Positions 8,536 through 15,611 of a stretch of 45,647 bases of DNA are shown piece by piece (positions within the stretch are counted from its first letter, which is position 1; each line of letters opens with the position of its first letter). The notes below the pieces were generated by a model. That model saw only the letters and a list, made by a program, of their open reading frames with translations, was not told where the DNA came from and ran no database searches. The stretch covers positions 327,477 through 373,123 of the forward strand of contig NZ_KQ948460.1 in assembly GCF_001514115.1 (NCBI RefSeq), read 5' to 3'. This DNA is from Streptomyces olivochromogenes (GTDB lineage Bacteria; Actinomycetota; Actinomycetes; Streptomycetales; Streptomycetaceae). Made by a program: the position numbers and the translations under genes.

Positions 8536-9746
8536 CGAAGGCTCCCGTAGGGGGCTAGGGACAGGGTGCCGATGCGGCGTCCCGGGCCGGGGCGTCGGGC
8601 ACGGTGGACCACATGGCGCAGACCCATGCCCTCGGCGAGCGCGCCGAGGCGTTGCCCCTCGATGCGCTGTTTCGATGTGGTGAAGCGGATGGGTGCGGCA
8701 AGTCCGTCGGCCCGGTCGGGGGGCGTGATGTGCACGACCCAGGGGGACGGGTGACGATCCTCGTACGGCAGCGCGCGGGGCACCGCAGCTACGTTGGCGA
8801 GGTCCGGGACGAGGCGTTCCTGGACCGTGTTGCAGGCGAGGCGCCAGGCGCGACCGGAAGCCGCCCGCATGAGTCGTTCGGCCGCTCCGGGGGCCGGCGG
8901 ATCGACTTCTCTGATGCCTTCCAGGACACCCTGTACGACCTCGGCTTCGAGATCGGCCCGGTCGGTCGGAAGGCGTGACGAGATCCGCCACACGGCCCGG
9001 CGAAGTCTGGGGACTGTGCACCACACGAGAATCAGGACCGAGGCGCCGCCCACGCCCTCGGTCTCTCCTGTCGGCCTCTTCACAGGTGCCGTCGGGTCGA
9101 CGGGTCGACGGAGCAGGCCGCCGGAGGGCGACGGTACGTACATCCAGGCGCTCTGTGCGAAATCCTTCCCCGTGACTTCGGCCTGTACCTCGGTGAAGCG
9201 GGAGGGCGGCACAGCGCAGTAACCGCCGAGGACCACTGCGCGGTGGACAGCGTCGGAGACGATGACGACGAGGGGTGTGCCGTCCTCGCCCGCGTCGGCG
9301 AGCCACCCGCGCGCGGCCTCGCAGTCCAGGAGGCGGTGCGTCTCGCTGCGCGGAGCGGCGTTGCCGTCACCGGGCAGTCCCGGAGTTACGGGAACCGGCC
9401 CTACGTGGATGCTCATCCGAAGCCTGATGTGCGGGCCGGCTCCGGTGTTGTGCCGATGGAGAAGGGTGTCCAGCACATCCGCGAACGGGCTGATGACAAG
9501 CGGAAGCCACGACGGATCGAAACCGAAGGCGAGCCCGTCTCCAGTATTACTCTCGAATTCCCTCCGCATTTCACTCAGGCCGGCGTCTTCCAGGCCACGG
9601 TGGATGATTTCGATGATGAACCTGATAAGCGGCGCGTGCTGAATCGACGGTAGGCGGGTCGAATCCTTTGCGTCCACTGCCAGAAGACCGAAGTAGGGCG
9701 GCAGCCGACAGCTATCGGTCCTGAATGACCGGGACTGTTCGGACAG
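8532..9746 (-). CDS. class III nucleotidyl-cyclase-like protein with C-terminal extension
   Basis: With a CTG start at 9746 (behind GGGGGGAG, 6-nt spacing) the product is 404 aa. The N-terminal domain follows the class III cyclase order: FGLLAVDAKDS (Asp25), SNTGDGLAFGF (Asp70, 45 residues later, as expected for the metal pair), IRLRMSIHVGPV, an ETHRLLD block and VVIVSDAVHR. The usual transition-state Asn is not evident, so activity is uncertain. Residues 190-404 (DLEAEVVQGVLEGIREVD and beyond) are an actinobacterial extension of unknown role. The GTG at 9677 would remove the first strand and split the AVD motif, so I prefer the CTG. It is first in a coupled operon, downstream of a CRP/FNR gene. 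Confidence 0.7.
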   Translation of the reverse strand: MSEQSRSFRTDSCRLPPYFGLLAVDAKDSTRLPSIQHAPLIRFIIEIIHRGLEDAGLSEMRREFESNTGDGLAFGFDPSWLPLVISPFADVLDTLLHRHNTGAGPHIRLRMSIHVGPVPVTPGLPGDGNAAPRSETHRLLDCEAARGWLADAGEDGTPLVVIVSDAVHRAVVLGGYCAVPPSRFTEVQAEVTGKDFAQSAWMYVPSPSGGLLRRPVDPTAPVKRPTGETEGVGGASVLILVWCTVPRLRRAVWRISSRLPTDRADLEAEVVQGVLEGIREVDPPAPGAAERLMRAASGRAWRLACNTVQERLVPDLANVAAVPRALPYEDRHPSPWVVHITPPDRADGLAAPIRFTTSKQRIEGQRLGALAEGMGLRHVVHRARRPGPGRRIGTLSLAPYGSLR

Positions 9747-9890
9747 GCGAATCTCCCCCCAGAAGAATGCCGGGTACTGCGCTCAGGTTCAACGATCGGA
9801 AACCAGCGGCAATGCCGTGCGGAAGAATTTCCGCTCCGCACAGTGGCGTCGGTCACCTCCGACTCGGACGCTGTCGATGGATCCGCACCC

Positions 9891-10514
9891 TCACGCGTCG
9901 CTGCGCGCCAGCTCCTTCAGTACGACCTCGTCCGTGATGTGGACCACGGGCCAGCGCGTCGAGATCGCACCGCGACGCCCCAGTTCGGCAACCGCCCCGT
10001 ACAGCGTCCGGGGCGTCACACCGAGGACATCGGCCAGCACCTTCTGGGGAATCCCGGCCACAAGGGGCACGCCGGCGGTTCGGGCCAGGTCGAGCAGTAG
10101 CCGACTCAGCCCACTGGCCACGCCGAATCGCCGCAAGCCGGCTCGTACATTGGCCGTCTTGTGCAACTGCTGCGCGTCCAGCAACATACCGACCAGGACG
10201 TCATTGCACCCAAGTCCGGCAAGGAACCGTTCGTGGCCGACGACTTGGACAACCGTGCGGCAGACGGCTGTCACATCCGCGTTTCGCAGCTCACCCGACA
10301 ACGCCGAGGTCTCCCCCAGAAGCTGACCTCTGCCGCGGAGTTCCAGGAAGGTACGCGTGCCGTCCGGGTGCGGGTCGGTCGCCAAGGCCCATCCCTCGAC
10401 GACCCGCAGGACATTTCCCTTCGGGCTCCCTTTCAGGAGCATGGGCTGCCCCGACCGATAGCAAATAGTCTTCCCCTGGGAGAATATGCTCTCCCAGCGC
10501 AGATCAGTATCCAC
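9891..10514 (-). CDS. CRP/FNR-family cyclic-nucleotide-type transcription regulator
   Basis: A 207-aa two-domain regulator. Residues about 20-120 are a cNMP-binding beta roll whose phosphate-binding cassette reads LLGETSALSGELRNADV; Glu68 and Arg77 occupy the positions that contact cyclic nucleotide in CRP, while the neighbouring Ser is Asn78. The C-terminal winged helix reads IPQKVLADVLGVTPRTLYG. I chose the GTG at 10514 because it follows a GGAGGGG ribosome-binding site; upstream codons in the frame do not match the family. It lies 144 bp upstream of the cyclase-like gene on the same strand. The ligand is unknown, but the conserved pocket suggests real binding. Confidence 0.8.
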   Translation of the reverse strand: MDTDLRWESIFSQGKTICYRSGQPMLLKGSPKGNVLRVVEGWALATDPHPDGTRTFLELRGRGQLLGETSALSGELRNADVTAVCRTVVQVVGHERFLAGLGCNDVLVGMLLDAQQLHKTANVRAGLRRFGVASGLSRLLLDLARTAGVPLVAGIPQKVLADVLGVTPRTLYGAVAELGRRGAISTRWPVVHITDEVVLKELARSDA

Positions 10515-10824
10515 CGCATCCCCTCCACAATTTGGCGGTCTCGCCGGCACTGGCGCCTCTTCCTGACTGCCCCGAGAAATAGTGGATGCTCCCACATCTT
10601 TGATAACAGGGCGCGCGATGAGCGAATATAGGCGCATCCGGACACTCATCGAAGATGATGCACTTCCGCACGCCAGTCAGAACGGCGGACTCCAACCTTG
10701 TGCGCGGCCCGACCGACTGCCGGATGGTGAACAGCCGAAGCAGCACAGGCATTCGACTGGGAAGAGCTTGCGCCAGTCTGCGGATCACAGAGCCCACCGC
10801 AGGCTCTTCCTGGATAATCGACGT

Positions 10825-11172
10825 ATGGCAACACAGCCCGGTCTCTCAGATCTTCGCCGTGCCAAGTTCGCTCGGCGTGCGCCTGCCGCACTCTCCGAGC
10901 TCGTCGGCCCTCAGCACGGCACAGTGACCCTGCCGCTGCATCTGGCGTGGTCGGGGCTGACCACGTTCGATCTCGATCAGCCGCGGCTGCGGATGAGCTA
11001 CTACCGGATCGTCCTGGCCGAGGGTCTGCGCGAGGATCTGGTCCGGTATCTCTATCGCGACCTTCTGGTCAGCCTGTGGCCCACACTGCGCACGCTCGTC
11101 AGCCGTGATGTCCGGGAGGTGTGGGAGAGCTCCTTCGACGAGCTGGCTCACGGAGCCCAGGCCGCTGCGTGA
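10825..11172 (+). CDS. small conserved partner protein of an AbiEii-type nucleotidyltransferase
   Basis: A 115-aa soluble protein (MATQPGLSDLRRAKFARRAP at its N-terminus). From memory, similar small genes precede AbiEii-like genes in other Streptomyces and are sometimes called transcriptional regulators; no clear HTH is visible. Its stop overlaps the GTG of the next gene (GTGA), so the two are translationally coupled, as expected for an antitoxin-toxin or chaperone-toxin pair. There is no Shine-Dalgarno sequence; a GATAAT -10-like box 6 nt upstream suggests a leaderless transcript. The antitoxin role is inferred from position only. Confidence 0.7.
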   Translation: MATQPGLSDLRRAKFARRAPAALSELVGPQHGTVTLPLHLAWSGLTTFDLDQPRLRMSYYRIVLAEGLREDLVRYLYRDLLVSLWPTLRTLVSRDVREVWESSFDELAHGAQAAA

Positions 11173-11836
11173 ACCTCACTGATCTGCACCGCCGCTTGCT
11201 TGCGGATGTCCTCGACGTGGGCGGTGTCTACCCTCTGGTGCTGACCGGTGGCTATGCGGTCCAAGCACATGGGTTGGTCAACCGGCTCAGCCAGGATCTC
11301 GATGTCGCAACCGAGAGCCCGGAGCGCATGGAGGATATTGCCGCTGCCGTGCGCACCGGCCTGGAAGAGCGTGGATGGCGCGTGAGGGCACTGGAGACAG
11401 ATCCGCTGTCGGCACGGCTCATCGTCACCGATCCCGCCAGCCGTGAGGAGTGCGAGGTCGACGTCCTCAAGGAGACACTTTGGCGGCCCCCTGTGCACAC
11501 CGAGCACGGGCTGGTGCTGTCCCTCGAAGATGTCGTCGGCACCAAGGTTCGCGCACTGGCCGACCGGGGACTCGCCAGGGATCTGGTCGACGTACAGGCC
11601 GCGGCGGACCGCGCCGCATTGAGCTGGAAGAGCTCGGACGTCGCCACGCCCGTGACTCCTTCGACCTGTGCGAGCTTCAAGCACGATTGGGCGGGGCCGA
11701 CTGGATCGACGACACGGAGTTTGCCGCCTACGGGCTCGACGAGCCAGCGATCACTGAGCTGCGTCGGTGGGCACAATCGTGGGCCGACGACATCGGTGAA
11801 CGACTCCAGGAGCTGGAGACTCCGCCCGAAGACTGA
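11169..11836 (+). pseudogene. AbiEii/AbiGii (MenT-like) nucleotidyltransferase toxin, frameshifted
   Basis: The first about 147 codons encode a nucleotidyltransferase fold: VLTGGYAVQAHGL followed by RLSQDLDVATES (the G-G and D-L-D catalytic motifs) and then ECEVDVLKE. At about 11605-11616 the frame breaks; the C-terminal part (ELEELGRRHARDSFDL through ADDIGERLQELE) continues in the next frame to a stop at 11836, consistent with loss of one base. Read without correction, the first frame runs as unrelated sequence to 11939. AbiEii and MenT enzymes act as toxins that modify tRNA or other targets. Either this copy is inactivated or the base is missing through an assembly error. Confidence 0.75.
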
Positions 11837-12255
11837 AGGCCTCAAAGGCGCCGCCGGCGATGAAGACGCGCTGAACAGCCGGCTGCTCACGGCCCGGTCG
11901 CGCCCCAGCCATGCTGGTGATCGCCTGCGTGGTGGGTGACGCTCCACCTCGACAGCAGTGAGGCACAGACAGTCGCGTGGTGGTCGGGCTCGGTGCACGT
12001 GCACAGGTCATCGCGTCTGCCATCCCTCCGTGAGGCGCCTGTGACGGACCGCACTGCACCGAGAACGAGACAGGTAACCGGCCCCTGGAAGCGGTCACGG
12101 TGCTGGACTGGTGAGACCACGATCCCGCTTGACGCCGGGCGACCATGGCCACCACTGCGCGACCGCAAACCATGGTCGCCAACCTTGCGTCCAGTGAATG
12201 CGCAGCGGCTGATGCCGACACCAGAAGAGGCCACAGCACCCTGTTAGTCGATTTC
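11837..12255. other. stretch without recognisable genes
   Basis: Region between the AbiEii-type gene and attachment-site copy C. Long open frames on the minus strand cross the tRNA repeat and are shadows; no family resemblance is seen. Probably eroded element DNA. Confidence 0.5.
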
Positions 12256-12424
12256 ATGCCCATAGCGTGCCCTTCAGAACGGACAACCACGGTCAACAGC
12301 GGTTTCATCAGACCGCCATGTCTGCAGCAGTACAACGAATCAGCGCAGGTCAGAGGATAGGAGGCCGCCCAAGCGCCGTCGCTTCCCAAGCTGAGAGTGC
12401 GAGTTCGATTCTCGTCACCCGCTC
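12256..12424 (+). repeat. attachment-site copy C: arm plus tRNA-Gly 3' repeat
   Basis: Positions 12381-12424 are identical to the tRNA-Gly 3' 44 nt. The arm block (ATGCCC at 12256, GTGCCC at 12267, then GGACAACCACGGTCAACAGC) starts exactly 125 bp before the core, as in copies A and B. Confidence 0.85.
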
Positions 12425-12430
12425 CATGAC

Positions 12431-12459
12431 AAAGGCCCAGGTCAGAGACCCGGGCCTTT
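12431..12459 (+). terminator. hairpin after attachment-site copy C
   Basis: Stem AAAGGCCC-A-GGTC / GACC-C-GGGCCTTT with loop AGA and one A-C mismatch, followed by a T. A member of the same hairpin series as after copies A and B. Confidence 0.65.
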
Positions 12460-12477
12460 TTGCTGGGAGCTCCCTTC

Positions 12478-12850
12478 TCACCCACGAAGAGAAGCCCGTC
12501 CGGTCCCGCCTCGGCGACCGTAGGAGCCGAGATGGACCACGAGCCGCCACCGCGCCCCCACAGCTTCGGCTAGCGCGTCGACCTGGGCGACGGTGGCGAT
12601 GCGCCGCTCGGCCGCCTTCTCCTTACCGGCACCCTTGATCCGGCACGGATTGCGCTGGATCAGCTTGCGCCAGGGCGGACCGGCGTGCGCGTTCCAGAGG
12701 ACGGCGGCTTCGTAGTCGTACGTGTCCGGGTTGAGCGGGGTGCCGAGCACCGCGTCGTCCTGGTCGTGGAGGGCGCCGCAGCGGCAGCGGCGGACCGGAC
12801 CAGCCGGGCCCTGGCACACCGGCGAAGCCTTGAACTTCCATCCTGCGCAT
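12478..12850 (-). pseudogene. fused remnants of a RepSA-like replication initiator and a tyrosine integrase
   Basis: On the minus strand a segment reads TPLNPDTYDYEAAVLWNAHA. It matches the conserved CPDCYDY...AVLWNAHAG block of RepSA-type initiators of actinomycete integrative elements, but both Cys residues are changed (to Asn and Thr). About 40 codons later the same frame reads RRIATVAQVDALAEAVGARW and then RLVVHLGSYG, the beginning of the catalytic domain of a Streptomyces tyrosine recombinase. Both genes are reduced to short pieces joined by a deletion. This is the only recombinase trace near the tRNA-derived attachment sites. Confidence 0.6.
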
Positions 12851-13049
12851 ACGACTTCAAGCCCCACGCCAGGGACCACGCCCGCTCCACGGCGTGTGGG
12901 TCGACGGCAGACGGGATGGGAGCTGGGGGAAGCGGTGGGTTGTTCTGGGTCGCCTGTTGCTGCGGTGAGTTCATGGTGCGGGCTGAGCCCTCGTCGTTGC
13001 GAAATCGCGGCTCTCACGTGGGGAGCGTTACCGGCGATCACGTATGGGG

Positions 13050-13079
13050 CCGACACTCGCGGATCGCGATCACTAGAGT
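13050..13079 (+). promoter_or_regulatory. promoter candidate for a leaderless transcript
   Basis: CCGACA, an 18-bp spacer and TAGAGT end 6 nt before the ATG of the DUF6882 gene, which has no ribosome-binding site. This fits a leaderless Streptomyces promoter. Confidence 0.45.
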
Positions 13080-13085
13080 TCCCCC

Positions 13086-13778
13086 ATGAATTCGACGTTC
13101 ACCGACGCCTTTCTTCGTGCCGCCGAGCGTCACGCCGCTTGGGGAGCTGAGCAACTCGAGGCCCTGGGCCACAGGTTGCCGCGCGGTCCGTGGACCGCCG
13201 ACCTGGACCAATGCGTGTACCAGCGCGCTGACCTCACGATGCGGATCGGACTTCTCGGCACCTACGACCTCGCCGAGCAGACCTGGCTCTGGGGATGGGC
13301 CAATCCAGGCCTGGGTGGGAGTGCGGTGGTGGCCGCCAGCGAGCGCATCGCCGAGTTCGGGCGTGCCAACGGTGTGTCCGAGTTGCAGAACCCGGGCGTG
13401 GAACTGTCGGGTTTCGGCGATCCACGCCTGGCCGCTGAGACACTCGCGCTCGTCGGGATGGGTGTGCTGGGCGCGCCCGGCTACATAGGGGAACCGGCCG
13501 GGCCCGGGACTCGGGTCTACTTCGCCCCGGACGACCCGCAGATCCAGCCTGCCGCGCTGGACCCCATCACCATGCCGCGCTTTCTGCTGACCGGCGCGGG
13601 AGTGTTGCAGCACTCCGCGCATGATGTGGTGATCGGCTACTTCGCTCACCATGGTGTGCCCGTCGAGGTAGCCGCCGACCGGATCCACGCACACTTCCCC
13701 GACGGCAGCACGGCCGAGATCACCTTCGATGTACTTGGCCGGATCGCGGCGATCAACGCTACGGCGAGCAGGCGCTGA
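13086..13778 (+). CDS. DUF6882-type hypothetical protein
   Basis: A 230-aa cytosolic protein with the features of the DUF6882 group: an N-terminal helix, then IGLLGTYDLAEQTWLWGWAN, and a second half including SAHDVVIGYFAHHGV. It has no signal peptide or membrane segment. Function is unknown. It stands alone, flanked by element remnants on the left and another hypothetical gene on the right, so it may be cargo of the same accessory region. A tandem direct repeat GCTGACACCAGC lies about 20 bp after its stop codon. Confidence 0.75.
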   Translation: MNSTFTDAFLRAAERHAAWGAEQLEALGHRLPRGPWTADLDQCVYQRADLTMRIGLLGTYDLAEQTWLWGWANPGLGGSAVVAASERIAEFGRANGVSELQNPGVELSGFGDPRLAAETLALVGMGVLGAPGYIGEPAGPGTRVYFAPDDPQIQPAALDPITMPRFLLTGAGVLQHSAHDVVIGYFAHHGVPVEVAADRIHAHFPDGSTAEITFDVLGRIAAINATASRR

Positions 13779-13931
13779 ACCTTGGCAAGGCCGCGTCCTG
13801 CGGCTGACACCAGCGGCTGACACCAGCAGGCACGATCGGCAGCGGTCGGCGCCGGACCTCAGTTGACGATCGATCTCTCGCCCCGTGGCAGTTCCAGCCC
13901 GAAGCCCCTCCGCATCGGCCGCGTGGCTTAC

Positions 13932-14543
13932 TCACGGAGAGCCGTTGGTAAGGAGCAAGTAGCAGACGCGGTCACGGTGGATGAATGTCGCGGTATCGGA
14001 CTCGCTGCCGGCGAAGTACGTCGGACGCAGTGGCTCTTCGCCGCTGTAGTAGCCGGTCGAGCGCAAGAAGTCGGGCTCGACGGAAGCGAACAACCATGCG
14101 GAACCGTTTTGACCGAGCAACTCGTGAACAAAATCGCGTACGAGCTGTTCGGCTTCCGCTGGTGAGCAGTGGCGCCCGTAGGGGCTGAAAGCCTCGCAAA
14201 GCATCCAGCGCATCCGAGCGAGGAAGCCCGCATAGCGGAGTGGGCTGGTCGTCGCGAGGAACCCCTCGCGGATGAGCGGGCGCTCGTTGGGGAGTCCGCC
14301 GAAGTCTTCGTCTTCGGACAGGTTGTACCAGTCGCGATGACGGTCGGCGGCGAGCATCATCTCCTCGAACAGCCCGCTGCGCAGGTAGGTGTGGAGGACA
14401 TGCTGCTGGTCCTCGGCCGTAACTGACACGTCGGTAGCAACCTTGAGCAGCAAGGTGTTGCTGTTCATCGCCAAGTCCACAGCCGACAGGAACGCGTCGA
14501 CGGCAGGACGGTCGAGATCGCCCGACAGACCGGTGAATCTCAC
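13932..14543 (-). CDS. hypothetical protein
   Basis: A 203-aa soluble protein that I do not recognise. The start is the GTG at 14543 behind AAAGGGA. It is acidic overall and contains helical blocks (DRPAVDAFLSAVDLAMNSN and LRYAGFLARMRWMLCEAFSP), then a C-terminal part rich in aromatic residues. The size, isolation and accessory neighbourhood would fit an immunity-type or cargo protein, but nothing in the sequence proves that. Codon usage is normal for the window. Confidence 0.65.
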   Translation of the reverse strand: MRFTGLSGDLDRPAVDAFLSAVDLAMNSNTLLLKVATDVSVTAEDQQHVLHTYLRSGLFEEMMLAADRHRDWYNLSEDEDFGGLPNERPLIREGFLATTSPLRYAGFLARMRWMLCEAFSPYGRHCSPAEAEQLVRDFVHELLGQNGSAWLFASVEPDFLRSTGYYSGEEPLRPTYFAGSESDTATFIHRDRVCYLLLTNGSP

Positions 14544-14599
14544 TGCATTCCCTTTGTCAGTTCTCCCATGACCGCGCCCGCCGGACTGGTGCACTGGGT

Positions 14600-14671
14600 G
14601 GTTTCCGGATAGCTGGTCGCGACGGGGTCGTAGGACGTCCGGGTGTCTGCCAACCAGTCTTCAGCGTTCAT
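14600..14671 (-). pseudogene. N-terminal stub of a SAM-dependent methyltransferase
   Basis: The ATG at 14671 begins MNAEDWLADTRTSYDPVA, matching the N-terminus of a common Streptomyces class I methyltransferase family (WLADTRxSYDxVA). After about 24 codons the match ends and unrelated sequence follows. The SAM-binding motifs are absent. Confidence 0.5.
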
Positions 14672-14946
14672 GCCCGGACACGGTGGTCGCTGCCAGAAGC
14701 ACCGCACGCAGTCCGGCCGAACTGCCGACGCGGTGTCCACCGACCGTGCCGTACAGCGGTCAAGTACAGCAACTGCAGCAACCGACCATGACCGGCACTA
14801 TGACGTTACGGACGATGACAGCCGATCACCACATCGGTGCTGGTCAGAAAGACACCGCAAGGAAGAGCCCGAGGTCAGAGACTTGGCGCGTCACTTCCAG
14901 AAGAACTGATCTCGCGGCGGTACACGGCCAGTCGTAAGGTCGGCGC

Positions 14947-15387
14947 GTGACAGACAAGCGTGCAGGCACAGGTTCTCCTGACTGGGCCTACAACTGGGCA
15001 GACGGTACAGGTCTGCTCGGGATGGACCAGCCGGAGGAAATCGACGCGGCATTTGAACGCGGCGAGCCGCACGTCGGAGTGGCCGTGATCGGCCTTGCCC
15101 TCAATTACTCCGATCCCGTGGCCATCCTTCCCCGGATCGCCCGCGCTCTCCGCTCGGACTCGGAAGAACTGCGCCGACAGGGCACGGTCGCGCTGGCGCA
15201 CGTCGCACGTCTTCACCACTCGGTCGATACCGAGTGCCTGGCCCTCTTGCGAACCCGCCCCAGGGGCAACGAAGCCGACGACGATCTCTGGACGTTTGTC
15301 CCGCACCGGCGCTTGCCTCTCTGGCTCTGGCGTCATCACCTGCCCCAGCACACGAAATGGCTACTTTGGGACCGCTGGCGCGCTTGA
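14947..15387 (+). CDS. conserved hypothetical protein with HEAT-like helices
   Basis: A 146-aa protein starting at GTG 14947; no strong ribosome-binding site is visible. The central part (VGVAVIGLALNYSDPVAILP, then SEELRRQGTVALAHVARLHH) looks like a pair of HEAT-type helical repeats. The C-terminus is rich in Trp and basic residues (RRLPLWLWRHHLPQ). No enzyme motif is present. It stands alone between the methyltransferase stub and the convergent HTTM gene. Confidence 0.65.
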   Translation: MTDKRAGTGSPDWAYNWADGTGLLGMDQPEEIDAAFERGEPHVGVAVIGLALNYSDPVAILPRIARALRSDSEELRRQGTVALAHVARLHHSVDTECLALLRTRPRGNEADDDLWTFVPHRRLPLWLWRHHLPQHTKWLLWDRWRA

Positions 15388-15611
15388 GACCGCGCACCCC
15401 CAGCCATCCACCGTTGGAGGCGAGTGCCGACCGTGCTCCTCAGCTCTAAAGCTGAAGATCAGCGCAACACGACCGCATTAGCTCTCGTCCACTGAACAAG
15501 CGTGACCGCCAGGGTGAGGCGTGGGCGCCGACACCGGGTGGTGCCGGCCACCGGATCAGCCCCGGTAACGGGCAACGGTGTAGGCGCCCGGACCAAGCAG
15601 GGTGCCTGCGC

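Larger units (their letters stand above)
6910..12424. mobile_element. att-bounded segment 3 carrying two candidate defence/toxin modules
   Basis: A 5.5-kb segment between attachment-site copies B and C. Its cargo is a minus-strand cassette (CRP/FNR regulator, cyclase-like protein, HTH protein, NDRT/TIR-like protein) and a plus-strand pair (small partner plus AbiEii-type nucleotidyltransferase, frameshifted). No integrase lies inside. Fragments of one are found just to the right, at 12.5 kb. Confidence 0.65.

Noticed and set aside
9848..9863. GTCGG-TCACCT-CCGAC as a CRP-type operator upstream of the cyclase-like gene
   Set aside because: Arms of only 5 bp in very GC-rich DNA are expected by chance, and the match to known CRP sites is weak.
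11751..12485. Minus-strand 244-codon open frame across attachment-site copy C
   Set aside because: Contains the tRNA-derived spurious peptide and antisense of the AbiEii C-terminus; no ribosome-binding site.
14861..14890. Possible fifth copy of the attachment-site hairpin (CCCGAGGTCAGAGACTTGG)
   Set aside because: The stem is degraded and no tRNA repeat or arm block is nearby, so chance similarity cannot be excluded.
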